In this document: positions 18,288 to 27,318 of the stretch, piece by piece
Layout: the number at the start of each line of letters is the position of its first letter
Numbering within the stretch: position 1 is the stretch's first letter
Source of the DNA: an uncultured Treponema sp.
GTDB lineage: Bacteria > Spirochaetota > Spirochaetia > Treponematales > Treponemataceae
Assembly: GCA_946615905.1 (NCBI GenBank)
Contig: CAMOIE010000015.1
Coordinates: forward strand, 17,266-81,265
Direction: 5' to 3'
DNA: 64,000 nt
Translations under genes and position numbers: made by a program
Notes under the pieces: generated by a model
What the model was told of the DNA's origin: nothing
Databases searched by the model: none
What the model saw: only the letters and a program-made list of their open reading frames with translations

Positions 18288-20000
18288 ATGAAAAAAGCAG
18301 TCAGATTTCTTGCAGTCGCCGCTTCCCTAGCTCTTTTAGGCGGAGCTGCATTCTCACAGGACGACTTCGACTTTTCAAGCACCGATGACTCAAGCGAATC
18401 AAGTTTTGATGATTTCTCAGACTCAAGCACACCGGCAATAACAATCAGCGGCAAGGCAGAAGTAAAAGCCCGCGGATACTACAAACGTGGTTCTACAAAA
18501 ACAAGCGGTTACTCCACAGACAAATACAGCCTAGACCGGACCCCGATAAATTACTACGACTCTTTCGATGACTTTCAAAAAATGCCGGTAACTACAGCCC
18601 CTTCCGCAAAACTCGATATCGGCTACTCCGGCCTTTCAACAGACCTGGACTTAAAACTCAAGCTGGACAATAATTCCCTCGGAGACTACAAGGAAGACAT
18701 TCTCGATGAATTCACAGCCCGCGCCTATTTGGGCAACTTCCAAATTGAGGCCGGAAAAATGCGTGTCGTCTGGGGAAAGGGAGACAAGCTCCATGTCCTG
18801 GACAACTTTAACGCCAACGACTACACCGACTACATCATCCCAGACTATATCGACCGCAGAATCTCGGAGCCTATGTTCCGCATCCAGTACTCGACTCTCA
18901 GCAACATCCGCTTTGAGGGAATCTACACCCCATGGATGACAGCCGACCGTCTCGCAGAGGACGGAGTTTGGCAGCCCTACCAGAGATCTTACCTGACAAG
19001 CAACATAAAAAATTTGGGGGCAAGTCAAGTCGTGGCGGCAGGAATGACAGCTGGAGCTAGAAATACCGCTTATGCAACAGCTCTTGCAAGTGACCCGACA
19101 GAGGCTAATCCAGCAACTTTAGCAGCAAAAAACGCAGCGGCACAAGCTCAGGCTGCCTATATAATGGCAATGAGCCAGTCCTCTTCCCTTTCTGACGATA
19201 TCTACCCCGACACAAAAAAGCTAAAGTACGGTCAGGCAGGCTTACGCACAACCTTTACCCTCGGCCACCTCGACCTCGGCCTTTCATACTACTACGGCCA
19301 CTACAAGCAGCCAACGGTCAACAAGTACCAGGTCAGCAAGTTCGTCACAAGCTACATGGCAGGCACAACGCTAAAGGACACGGGCATCAACTACGACCAG
19401 CTGCAAGTCTTCGGACTTGAAGGGGCGGCCGTAATCGGTATGCTCAACACGAGATTCGAGGCAGCCTACAACCTCACAAACGACTTCAAGGGCGACAACC
19501 CCTACATCAAAAACAACTCAATCTCCTGGGTCGGAGGCTTTGACGTGGACCTTCCGATTCACAACGTAAACATAAACATCCAGGAGCAGGGTTCATACAT
19601 CATCAACCACAAAAAAATTCACGAAATGCATGGCCGCTCATACCTCGATGAGATAAAGGCTGGCGACGAGGACTTTGCCTTCTGGACTGGAGACACAACG
19701 ATGACCGATGTTGAGTACGACAAGGACAACATCTACACGAACAACAAAATCGTCGTAGACCTTACCGACACATTCAACCACGAGAAAATCAAGGTAGACC
19801 TCAAGGGAATATATGGAATCGAGCGCAGGGATCTTCTCGTGATTCCGGAGCTGTCAATCCGCGCTGTTGACGACTTTACGATTTCCATAAACAGCCTCTT
19901 CATCCACAACTTCTGGAAAATTGACAAAAAATACCGGTCAGAATTCTACGGCTGGCTGGACAACGACTTTGTTCAGATTTCCTGCAAGTACCAGTTCTAG
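18288..20000 (+). CDS. Predicted outer-membrane beta-barrel protein (DUF1302-like)
   Basis: A 570-residue exported protein. The signal peptide ends near GGAAFSQ, followed by a mature N-terminus of Asp, Ser and Phe (DDFDFSS, SSFDDFSDSS, about residues 25-45). The rest alternates polar and aromatic residues as in amphipathic strands and ends in CKYQF, a C-terminal aromatic typical of barrel insertion signals. FQIEAGKMRVVWGKGDKLHVLDN resembles the DUF1302 group (cited in part). An Ala-rich stretch at about residues 248-290 looks like an extended loop. Its position after an MMPL and LolA-like pair suggests the outer-membrane part of the same pathway. The function is not established. Confidence 0.72.
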   Translation: MKKAVRFLAVAASLALLGGAAFSQDDFDFSSTDDSSESSFDDFSDSSTPAITISGKAEVKARGYYKRGSTKTSGYSTDKYSLDRTPINYYDSFDDFQKMPVTTAPSAKLDIGYSGLSTDLDLKLKLDNNSLGDYKEDILDEFTARAYLGNFQIEAGKMRVVWGKGDKLHVLDNFNANDYTDYIIPDYIDRRISEPMFRIQYSTLSNIRFEGIYTPWMTADRLAEDGVWQPYQRSYLTSNIKNLGASQVVAAGMTAGARNTAYATALASDPTEANPATLAAKNAAAQAQAAYIMAMSQSSSLSDDIYPDTKKLKYGQAGLRTTFTLGHLDLGLSYYYGHYKQPTVNKYQVSKFVTSYMAGTTLKDTGINYDQLQVFGLEGAAVIGMLNTRFEAAYNLTNDFKGDNPYIKNNSISWVGGFDVDLPIHNVNINIQEQGSYIINHKKIHEMHGRSYLDEIKAGDEDFAFWTGDTTMTDVEYDKDNIYTNNKIVVDLTDTFNHEKIKVDLKGIYGIERRDLLVIPELSIRAVDDFTISINSLFIHNFWKIDKKYRSEFYGWLDNDFVQISCKYQF

Positions 20001-20027
20001 AAAATACGGGAAAAAGACTGCCCAACT

Positions 20028-20119
20028 AGTTCGCAGAATGCGGTCATTGAGCCTGTCGAAATGACAATTACCGCTATATGCGGAGGTTACGGGCGTTGCC
20101 ACGACAAGCTCAACCTCCG
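20028..20119. repeat. Palindromic (REP-like) element, copy 2
   Basis: It shares 39 identical bases (20028-20066) with copy 1, including TTGAGCCTGTCGAAA. The downstream part differs in sequence but keeps the same plan: CCGC/GCGG small stem, then CGGAGGTT/AACCTCCG enclosing CGACAAGCTC, the complement of the first arm. It lies between convergent genes and may help end both transcripts. Confidence 0.7.
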
Positions 20120-20130
20120 TTGTTTGTTAC

Positions 20131-20487
20131 TTATTCAGTAGTTTCTTGGATTTCAGAGGCGATTTCCTCAATGTTGGAAATCAGATTTTTAAGAATCGGA
20201 GTCTTGTCGAGAATATTCAGGCGGTAGAAAATCTCCGTTCCGATTTTGACAGGCTCTATGATTCCTGAATCTTTGAGAATCTTCAAATGGTGGGAAACGG
20301 CGGGACGGGAAAGTTTAGTTTTCGCCGTCAGACTTGAGACGTTCAGCTCGCTTCCTGCAGCGGAAGCAAGGGCTATCTCAAGTGTGAGTTTTTGCCGGAT
20401 CGGGTCTCCCAGAGCTGTAAAAATGGGCAGGCAGTCCTCAAAAAGAGATACTGTCTTGTCGATTTTTTCCTTTTCAATTTCCGCCAT
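20131..20487 (-). CDS. ArsR-family winged-helix transcription regulator
   Basis: A 118-residue ArsR-type repressor. IFTALGDPIRQKLTLEI is the classic opening helix, SRPAVSHHLKILKDSGII the recognition helix and wing, and GTEIFYRLN the beta hairpin. No obvious metal-binding cysteine pair is present, so it may respond to something other than metal. The ATG at 20487 lies inside the avtA stop region (14-base overlap), with GAGG upstream, so it is the tail of the mcsA-mcsB-clpC-avtA operon. A longer frame from 20550 is less likely. Confidence 0.88.
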   Translation of the reverse strand: MAEIEKEKIDKTVSLFEDCLPIFTALGDPIRQKLTLEIALASAAGSELNVSSLTAKTKLSRPAVSHHLKILKDSGIIEPVKIGTEIFYRLNILDKTPILKNLISNIEEIASEIQETTE

Positions 20488-21766
20488 GTTTTTTATATTC
20501 CTCGGCGATAATCTTAAGTCCGCCCTCAACCTCGTCAGCAGGGCCTGCATAATTCAAGCGCAGACACTTGTCATAATGCGGATGCTTTTTCAAAGAGCCT
20601 CTTCCCTCATCCCCGAAGAAAAAATATTCTCCAGGAACTACGACAACTCCCCTGTTTTTCAGCAGCTTATAAAATTCAAGGGTCGGCATATCCAGATCGC
20701 CCATAAAAAGCCAGAGGAAAATGGAGCCTTCACTTTTGTGAACAGCATAGTTTGTCCCGGCAAAATACTTGTGAATCCACTCCTGGGCTTCCTTTGACTT
20801 TTTCTCGTAGAAGGGACGTACGACTTTTTTTGCGCTCTCAATCAGCTCCCCGCGTTTAATAAGGGGCTCGGCCAAAGCCTGACCGACAGAGCCTGAGGCA
20901 AGGGCTGCAATAGCGTTCAGATTGGAAAGAGCCGTGACGATTTCTTCGCTTGCGATAATGATTCCAGTCCTCAAGGAAGGAAGGCCGATTTTGCTCATCG
21001 ACATCGAGAGAACCACGTTCTCATCCCAGTAGGGGCTTGCGTCATCGGTAAAGATGATGTCCGGCCAGGGAAGACCGTACGCGTTGTCGATAATCAGGGG
21101 TATCGAATATTTTTTTGAGAGGTCGGATAGATGTGAAATCTCTGAGTCAGTCAGGACGTTTCCGCTCGGATTTGTGGGTCTGCTGACCGCAATAGCCCCG
21201 ATGTCGTCTCTCTTTGCGAGGAAGGAGTCAACGGCAGGCAAATCCACGTGATACTTGAATGTATGGTCAGCAAAAGTCTCGACTGTTGACGGCAGAGAGA
21301 CAAAGGTGTCAGGCTCTATTCCCTGGTCGGCGTAGCCTATGTATTCAGGAGCGAGGGGGAAAAGGATTTTCTTTTTTGTCTTTTGACCGTCCTTCGATGT
21401 AAAAGTACCGGAAAGGAGGTTGAAAAGATAAAAACAGGCCGACTGGCTTCCGTTCGTCACACAGACGTTTTTAGGGCTGATTTTCCAGCCGTATTTTTTT
21501 GAGAGGCAGTCAGCCACAGCCTCGATAAATGACATGCGCCCCTGGGGAGAGTCGTAGCAGCCAATCAGAGAGTCAAAGTCACCTCTGGCCATTACGGCCT
21601 CCATCTCGCGGCGGTAAATCTCCGAAATCTGGGGAATCATAGCGGGATTTCCCCCGCCCAGTCTGTATGGCTTTACGCCTGCCGGAAGGGGCTTTCCCAA
21701 ATCGTCCATCAGCGTGAGAATCCCGGATTCCCCGCAAAGTTTGTTTCCAAAATCACTGAATCTCAT
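20474..21766 (-). CDS. avtA: Valine-pyruvate aminotransferase
   Basis: A 430-residue fold-type-I PLP aminotransferase matching AvtA in its N-terminal half (FSDFGNKL, SGILTLMDDLG, LGGGNPAMIP) and overall length. AvtA exchanges amino groups between valine or alanine and their keto acids. The cofactor lysine is in SMSKIGLPSLRTG, and NPSGN and the NAYGLPW segment complete the pocket. The start overlaps the clpC stop as ATGA, so expression is tied to the protease operon, an unusual setting for this enzyme. The symbol is given by similarity of the characteristic N-terminus. Confidence 0.88.
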   Translation of the reverse strand: MRFSDFGNKLCGESGILTLMDDLGKPLPAGVKPYRLGGGNPAMIPQISEIYRREMEAVMARGDFDSLIGCYDSPQGRMSFIEAVADCLSKKYGWKISPKNVCVTNGSQSACFYLFNLLSGTFTSKDGQKTKKKILFPLAPEYIGYADQGIEPDTFVSLPSTVETFADHTFKYHVDLPAVDSFLAKRDDIGAIAVSRPTNPSGNVLTDSEISHLSDLSKKYSIPLIIDNAYGLPWPDIIFTDDASPYWDENVVLSMSMSKIGLPSLRTGIIIASEEIVTALSNLNAIAALASGSVGQALAEPLIKRGELIESAKKVVRPFYEKKSKEAQEWIHKYFAGTNYAVHKSEGSIFLWLFMGDLDMPTLEFYKLLKNRGVVVVPGEYFFFGDEGRGSLKKHPHYDKCLRLNYAGPADEVEGGLKIIAEEYKKHGGN

Positions 21767-24303
21767 TTTTTCTCTTCTATCAAAACGCTTGCCTTATCAA
21801 CAGGAAGCAGTTTCTTTTCCCTCACGAATCTTACTGTCAGCTTATCGCCCTTGAGGTCAACGACGGCTTTCGCCTCCTCAGAATTCTTCCCCTCAAGAAT
21901 CAGGACTGAAAGAGGATCCTCAATCTCATTCTGGAGGAGACGTCGCATAGGCCTTGCACCCATCTCAGGGTCATAACCCTTGTCCAAAAGATAGTCGCGT
22001 GCCTTCGGTTTGAGGCGCAGGCTGATTTTTCGTTCGGAAAGGCGCTTTTCCAAATCCTTGAGCTGGATGTCCAAAATCGCGGAAACCTGATTTCTGGTCA
22101 AGGCACCGAAAACCACGATGTCATCGATTCTGTTCAAAAGCTCCGGCCTCATGATTTTTTTAAGTTCTTCCATGGCATTCGCGCGGATTTCGTTGTAGGG
22201 CAAAAGTCCGCCCTCACTCTCAGAGAATCCGACCCTGTGCTCAGAAGTGATTTCCCTGGCTCCGGCATTTGAGGTCATGATAATCACCGTATTGCGGAAA
22301 TTCACCCTGTGACCCTGGCTGTCGCTCAGCTCTCCCTCCTCAAGAATCTGAAGCAGGAGGTTGAAGACATCTGGGTGGGCCTTTTCAATCTCGTCCAAAA
22401 GAACGACTGAATATGGGTGGGCGCGGACTTTCTCAGTCAGAACACCGCCGTCATCATAGCCGATGTAGCCCGGAGGGGCACCGACAAGGCGGGAAGCGTT
22501 GTGCTTTTCCATGTAGTCAGACATGTCAATCCGCAAAAGGGAGTCTTCCGAGCCGAAAAGGAATTTCGCCAGCGATTTTGCTAGCTGGGTCTTTCCGACT
22601 CCGGTCGGTCCCAAAAAGATGAATGAGCCAATCGGACGCGCAGAAGATGAGATTCCAGCCCTTGACCGTCTGATTGTCGAAGAAAGGAGGCTGATTGCCT
22701 CGTCCTGACCAATCACTGACTTGTGAAGCTCCTTCTCCATCTCAAGCAGGCGGTGGCTTTCGTTCTCGTCCAGCTGCTCGACAGGAATTCCCGTGACAGA
22801 GGCGATGATTTTCGCGATGTCCGCGCTGGTGACGTGTTTTTTTGAATTGAGGGAATTGTTCTGCCAATATGCGGAATAGGCCTCAAGTTTTTGCTTCAAG
22901 TCACGAACTTTGTCACGGACTAAGGCCGCCTTTTCATAGTCCTGGGCGGCAACCAAGTCCTTTTTCTCTTCGCTCAATGCCGCAATTGATTTCTCAAGTT
23001 CCTCAAGCTCTATCGGTCTGCCGGATTCCTCGATTTTTTTTGCAGAACCGGCCTCGTCCATGATGTCAATCGCCTTGTCAGGCAAAAAGCGTTCGGGAAT
23101 ATAGCGGGAGGCAAGCTTTACGATTGACTCCACAACCCCGTCATCATAAATGACTCCGTGGAAGTCCTCGTATTTTGCCTTCAAGCCCTGCAAGATTTTA
23201 ACGGAATCTTCAAGGGACGGCTCCTCGACACGGACAGTCTGGAACCTTCTCTCAAGGGCTGAATCCTTCTCAAAATATTTTCTGTATTCTTTTAAAGTCG
23301 TTGCCCCGATGATTTGGATTTCACCCCGGCTCAAAGCGGGTTTCAAAATATTCGAGGCATCCATAGCCCCCTCAGGACCTCCGGCTCCAATCAAAGTGTG
23401 AAGCTCGTCGATGAAAAGGATTATGTCGCCTGACTCCTTGATTTCCTTCATCATCCGCTTCATGCGCTCCTCAAATTCACCCCGGTACTTTGTTCCCGCG
23501 ACCAAGGCGGTCAAATCAAGGGAGAGAAGGCGTTTTTTCATGAGATTCTTGGGGACTTTTCCAGAGGCGATTTTTGCGGCCAGACCTTCGGCAATCGCAG
23601 TTTTTCCGACCCCTGGCTCTCCGATTAAAACTGGATTATTTTTCGTGCGGCGGCTCAAAATCTGGATGACCCGGTGAATCTCGTCCTCACGGCCGACAAC
23701 AGGGTCAAGTTTTGAGTCACGGGAAAGCTGGGTCAAGTCACGGCTGAATCCCGCGATAAATGACTGCTTCTGGCTTTTCTGCTGCTTCTGCTGGGACGCA
23801 GGTAAAACCTCCCCCTGACCGAAAGAGTCGACCGGCACAAATGGCTGGGGGCTTCCGCTTGAGGCGTAGTTTGCCTGAACCTGACGCAAAATTCCCCTCA
23901 CCTTGTCCAAAGAGATTTCCGCCCGCTGGAAGAATTTCCATGTAATCGACTGCTCCTCGCGGATTGCGGCCAAAAGAAGATGCTCTGTTCCTATATACTC
24001 GTTGCGCAGAGTGCGGGACTCAACGGCGGCAACGTCAATCATAGTCTTTAAACGGCGGGAAGGCGGCAGCTCCGAGAAATCGGCTGTCCTTATTCTCGGA
24101 GTAATCGACTGCTCCAAGGCCAGCTGAAAAGTCAGTACGTTTATTCCCAAAGCCTGCAAGAGGGCATAGCCCACACCGTCAGCTGACTTTAAAAGCGCCA
24201 AAAGAACATGCTCCGGCAACAGCTCTGTCGCCCCGTTTTTGCGGCCTTCTTCCTGGGCAAGCGCGACAATCAGTCTTTGCGCTCTCGGTGAAAGTGATTT
24301 CAT
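21763..24303 (-). CDS. clpC: ATP-dependent Clp protease ATP-binding subunit ClpC
   Basis: An 846-residue two-ring AAA+ unfoldase. The double Clp N-domain spans residues 1-145, followed by D1 with Walker A GEPGVGKTAIAEGL and Walker B LFIDELHTLIGAGG. A middle domain includes a UvrB/C-like coiled segment (DLVAAQDYEKAALVRDKVR), and D2 has Walker A GPTGVGKTQLAKSL and Walker B VVLLDEIEKAHPDV. It should feed substrates to ClpP in the cytosol. It lies 14 bases after mcsB with GAGGAAAA before the ATG. The mcsA-mcsB-clpC order is the Firmicute ctsR operon order without ctsR. Confidence 0.95.
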   Translation of the reverse strand: MKSLSPRAQRLIVALAQEEGRKNGATELLPEHVLLALLKSADGVGYALLQALGINVLTFQLALEQSITPRIRTADFSELPPSRRLKTMIDVAAVESRTLRNEYIGTEHLLLAAIREEQSITWKFFQRAEISLDKVRGILRQVQANYASSGSPQPFVPVDSFGQGEVLPASQQKQQKSQKQSFIAGFSRDLTQLSRDSKLDPVVGREDEIHRVIQILSRRTKNNPVLIGEPGVGKTAIAEGLAAKIASGKVPKNLMKKRLLSLDLTALVAGTKYRGEFEERMKRMMKEIKESGDIILFIDELHTLIGAGGPEGAMDASNILKPALSRGEIQIIGATTLKEYRKYFEKDSALERRFQTVRVEEPSLEDSVKILQGLKAKYEDFHGVIYDDGVVESIVKLASRYIPERFLPDKAIDIMDEAGSAKKIEESGRPIELEELEKSIAALSEEKKDLVAAQDYEKAALVRDKVRDLKQKLEAYSAYWQNNSLNSKKHVTSADIAKIIASVTGIPVEQLDENESHRLLEMEKELHKSVIGQDEAISLLSSTIRRSRAGISSSARPIGSFIFLGPTGVGKTQLAKSLAKFLFGSEDSLLRIDMSDYMEKHNASRLVGAPPGYIGYDDGGVLTEKVRAHPYSVVLLDEIEKAHPDVFNLLLQILEEGELSDSQGHRVNFRNTVIIMTSNAGAREITSEHRVGFSESEGGLLPYNEIRANAMEELKKIMRPELLNRIDDIVVFGALTRNQVSAILDIQLKDLEKRLSERKISLRLKPKARDYLLDKGYDPEMGARPMRRLLQNEIEDPLSVLILEGKNSEEAKAVVDLKGDKLTVRFVREKKLLPVDKASVLIEEKK

Positions 24304-24317
24304 TGATTTTCCTCTTT

Positions 24318-25418
24318 TTATCGGACTATCTCTGTCTGCTCAAAGGCTTCCTGCATAATCAGCGCGCGCAGGCGTTGAATCTGCAAGGCCTTGTTTTCCG
24401 AAATGTCCGCCGGAAAGTTGAATGTTCCGTTTTTAAGCAAAAATTGCAAGTGACCTTCCTGTATTCTGTACAAGAGGGCGTGCAAATCCGTATTTTCTAT
24501 TCCCGTCAAAAGGCCCAAGTCCTTTCCCCATTTCAACCGGGAAACATCCTCAACGGCCTCACGGAGGGTCATCAGTGATGAGAATTTCACTCTGGCAAAA
24601 GACCTGTAAATCAAATCCTGGACAGAAGTCGCAGATTTTTCAAGACATTCTTTTCTCAAGCGGCGTTCTGACTCAGCGCAGTATTTTGCGGCGGCTATAA
24701 TTCCGGTCATCTGGTCAAGCTCCGAACCTGAGCATGAATTCACAGTGTTAAGCTGGTAGTAACTTCCAAGGGAAGCCCCGCTTTCCCGCCCCGCGCCGAA
24801 ACAGGCGGAAATCGATAAGTTCTTTTCCTGAAGCCCCTCAAAAAGTCCGAGAAGTTTTCCGCTGAAAGAAACTGACGGCAAGTGAAGGCGGACAGAGACT
24901 TTCATTCCGCTCCCTGCGTCCGCGACAGACGAAGTCAGATAGCCAAAATCATAGGAAGCCGCAAACTGGACAGTCTTCTGCATCTGGTCGTCAAGGGATT
25001 TTCCCTCGGCAAAAGCCCGGTCCCCGTCAAGTCCGCTCGCAAAAGATGATATGCGGACATGGTCGACATCGTTCACAAGGCAGGAAAGTCTTCCGTCAGT
25101 CCTCATGATGATTCCGGCTCCGGGGGCAGACATAGCAGTGGCGGACAAAACACCCCTCTCTGTTAAAATCGTGCTTCCCATGTGGTCGAGGGCGGCGACA
25201 GAAATCGCCTGAAAGGAGTCTGCGTTTTCAGTCCTTGCGACAGAATCAAAAACTATGGCCTGAATCCGGCTCGCGTCATCACCTTTAAAAGCGTTTGGAA
25301 AGGGAAAATTCGCCAGATTGCGGGAAAAACGGACTTTTGTGGAAAGGACGACATCGTTTTCCGGCCCCGGTTCGGTGTACCATGCGTCACTTTTTGTCGT
25401 GAGGGAGCCTTCAGTCAT
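24318..25418 (-). CDS. mcsB: McsB-like ATP:guanido phosphotransferase, catalytic residues altered
   Basis: A 366-residue guanidino-kinase fold protein in the position of the protein-arginine kinase McsB, which marks proteins for ClpC. Recognisable are VVLSTKVRFSRNLANF (ATP-binding strand), LVNDVDHVRIS and YLTSSVADAGSGMKVSV. The family's N-E-E-D-H signature is N-D-V-D-H here (residues 116-120), so the catalytic Glu is Val118. The CPTN cysteine loop reads SVAD, and some ATP-contact arginines are lysines. The second catalytic Glu may remain in GAGRES. The start at 25418 has GGAGGGG upstream and overlaps the mcsA stop as ATGACTGA; a frame from 25448 is less likely. It may be a weak kinase or a pArg-independent adaptor. 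Confidence 0.82.
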   Translation of the reverse strand: MTEGSLTTKSDAWYTEPGPENDVVLSTKVRFSRNLANFPFPNAFKGDDASRIQAIVFDSVARTENADSFQAISVAALDHMGSTILTERGVLSATAMSAPGAGIIMRTDGRLSCLVNDVDHVRISSFASGLDGDRAFAEGKSLDDQMQKTVQFAASYDFGYLTSSVADAGSGMKVSVRLHLPSVSFSGKLLGLFEGLQEKNLSISACFGAGRESGASLGSYYQLNTVNSCSGSELDQMTGIIAAAKYCAESERRLRKECLEKSATSVQDLIYRSFARVKFSSLMTLREAVEDVSRLKWGKDLGLLTGIENTDLHALLYRIQEGHLQFLLKNGTFNFPADISENKALQIQRLRALIMQEAFEQTEIVR

Positions 25419-25926
25419 TTTCCCCTCCGGAAACCGGCGATTTTTCAAGGGCGCGGAGGTAATCGCGGTAAATGGCGGCTTTTTCGTAATCTTCTTTTTT
25501 GAGGGACTCGTCGAGTTTTGCCCGCAAAAGGATTCGGTCAGTCAGGACTGACTTGAAATTCGCAAGGCGGCGGGGCATGGATCCTGTGTATGCGATATTT
25601 CCGCCTGAGGACTTCACAAGGTCAATGATTTCATCCTTGAAAATCGAGTAACATTCCGGGCAGCCGACATGGCGGGATTTTTTGATTGAGGCTAAGCTCG
25701 TTCCGCAGACAGGGCAAAGTTTTTTCTCTTCCTCGGAAATTTTCTTTGAGGCAGCCGTAAATTCAGCGAAAATTCCGCCGATTGATTTTTCGATTGAACG
25801 TGGGTCAGAAGAAAGCCCCCTCTTTACGGCACAGTCCATGCAAAGATTCAACTTATGTTTTTCTGAATTATGAACCTGCTCGATAAAAAACACCGCTTCA
25901 CGGCTATGGCAAAAATCACAAAGCAT
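25411..25926 (-). CDS. mcsA: McsA-like zinc-finger activator
   Basis: A 171-residue protein with CxxC pairs in MLCDFCHSREAVFF, LNLCMDCAVK, LCPVCGTSL and GCPECYSIF, and a C-terminal UvrB/UvrC motif (LDESLKKEDYEKAAIYRDYLRAL). That is the McsA arrangement: two zinc sites and a UVR helix pair that activates McsB and contacts ClpC. First gene of the cluster. A possible TATATT box lies about 24 bases upstream with GAGG seven bases before the ATG. No terminator is visible between it and the lol gene 66 bases upstream. Confidence 0.88.
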   Translation of the reverse strand: MLCDFCHSREAVFFIEQVHNSEKHKLNLCMDCAVKRGLSSDPRSIEKSIGGIFAEFTAASKKISEEEKKLCPVCGTSLASIKKSRHVGCPECYSIFKDEIIDLVKSSGGNIAYTGSMPRRLANFKSVLTDRILLRAKLDESLKKEDYEKAAIYRDYLRALEKSPVSGGEND

Positions 25927-25992
25927 AGCAAAACCTCATTTTGAAATATACTACAAAAACGAGGATTTTAGAAGAGAAAAGGAGCTGGTTAA

Positions 25993-27318
25993 CTAAATTT
26001 TCCGCAGGGTGTCGACAGGCTTTTCCCGTCCGGCCTTAATCGCAGGGATGGCAGAAACAAGCAGTGACAGAATCAGGGTTCCGGCAGTTATTATAATCAG
26101 TTCGGTCAGAGGGATATCAAGCGGAATATTTTGCAAGTAAAAGGCTTCGGAAAGCAGCTTGATTTGGGTAAAGTCCGACAAATCATCATGGGTCAAAAGA
26201 TGGAGACATTTTGCAAGTATATTCACGACATTTTCAGCAAGTGCCATGATTTTATTAAAATTAACCGCGCTCAAAAGTCCTGCAGGCAGGCCGAAAAGAA
26301 CACCCGCCCCACCGGTCGCAAGTCCTGTCAGCAAAAAAGAAAGGGCAATTCCGTTTGAAGTTCCGCCAAGACTTTTGATAATGGCAATCTCACGGCGGCG
26401 CTCCATGACAAGCATTACGAGGGCGCTGGAAATATTCACAGAGGCAACAAGGACAATCAACAGCATGATGACCAAAAGCATCATCTGTGTAGAAGAAAAG
26501 TTTTCGTATTCAGCAGAATTAAGCTCGCTCCACTTGTAAATAGCAGAAAAAAAGTCAGTCCTTCCCTCAATGTCAGCTTGGGCAAGGTCAAGCCCCATTC
26601 CAAACGGGTCATTTACGAAAACCCCAACCTTTGCAGAAGAAGCCCCTTCCGGCAGAATTGAAAAACCGGTTTCCAGGGGAATAAAAACCCAGAGGGCATC
26701 AAGTTCCTGATAGCCACAAGAAACGATTCCGGCAATTTTAAGGAGGGTGATTTTTGGCAGGGTCTTTCCGTTTGAAAGGGTCCTGGTAGTAATGATTCTA
26801 AACGAATCCCCGGCTTTAAGGCCCAAATTTTCAGCGAGTTTTTTACCGATTACAGCAGATTTTGCAGTCGGGAATTTTTTTTCGCCCTCAACAACCTCAA
26901 GAAGATTTTTAAAAGACTCGTTTTCCTCAAAAATATCCTCTGAAACAGCCCTGAGAGAGGCCCCCGTCCTACCGTTTTTACCGGAAGCAAGGGCAATTCC
27001 GTCCAGTTCTGCAAAGGCAAATTTCACGCTGGAGATTTCAGAAGTCTTCCATGCGATTTCCTGCAATTTCTTTGCGTCAAGCATTTCCTTTTCTGACGGG
27101 GAAACAAAGCAAGAAAGGTGGGAAGAAGAAAGTCCTACCATGCGCTCGGTGATTCCCTTTATCATCCCGTTGGAAACTGACAAAATCATAACGAGGGGAA
27201 CAAGGCTGATTCCTATTGCCAGAAAAGCCCCTATAAGACTTTTGCGGGCATTTGAATTTTTGCCAGTCCGGGGAAAAATCATTTTTGAAGCAAACAAAAG
27301 GGAGGCTGCAGCCTTCAT
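25993..27318 (-). CDS. LolC/LolE-like lipoprotein-releasing permease (second of the pair)
   Basis: A 441-residue MacB/FtsX-type permease: one helix near residues 25-50 (LIGAFLAIGISLVPLVMIL), a large periplasmic domain, then three helices in the C-terminal 170 residues including MMLLVIMLLIVLVASVNISSAL and IIKSLGGTSNGI. With LolD and the paralogue at 28000 it should release lipoproteins from the inner membrane. The ATG at 27318 shares a base with the lolD stop (TAATG) and has GGAGG upstream. A frame from 27345 would lengthen the N-terminus without reason. Confidence 0.88.
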   Translation of the reverse strand: MKAAASLLFASKMIFPRTGKNSNARKSLIGAFLAIGISLVPLVMILSVSNGMIKGITERMVGLSSSHLSCFVSPSEKEMLDAKKLQEIAWKTSEISSVKFAFAELDGIALASGKNGRTGASLRAVSEDIFEENESFKNLLEVVEGEKKFPTAKSAVIGKKLAENLGLKAGDSFRIITTRTLSNGKTLPKITLLKIAGIVSCGYQELDALWVFIPLETGFSILPEGASSAKVGVFVNDPFGMGLDLAQADIEGRTDFFSAIYKWSELNSAEYENFSSTQMMLLVIMLLIVLVASVNISSALVMLVMERRREIAIIKSLGGTSNGIALSFLLTGLATGGAGVLFGLPAGLLSAVNFNKIMALAENVVNILAKCLHLLTHDDLSDFTQIKLLSEAFYLQNIPLDIPLTELIIITAGTLILSLLVSAIPAIKAGREKPVDTLRKI

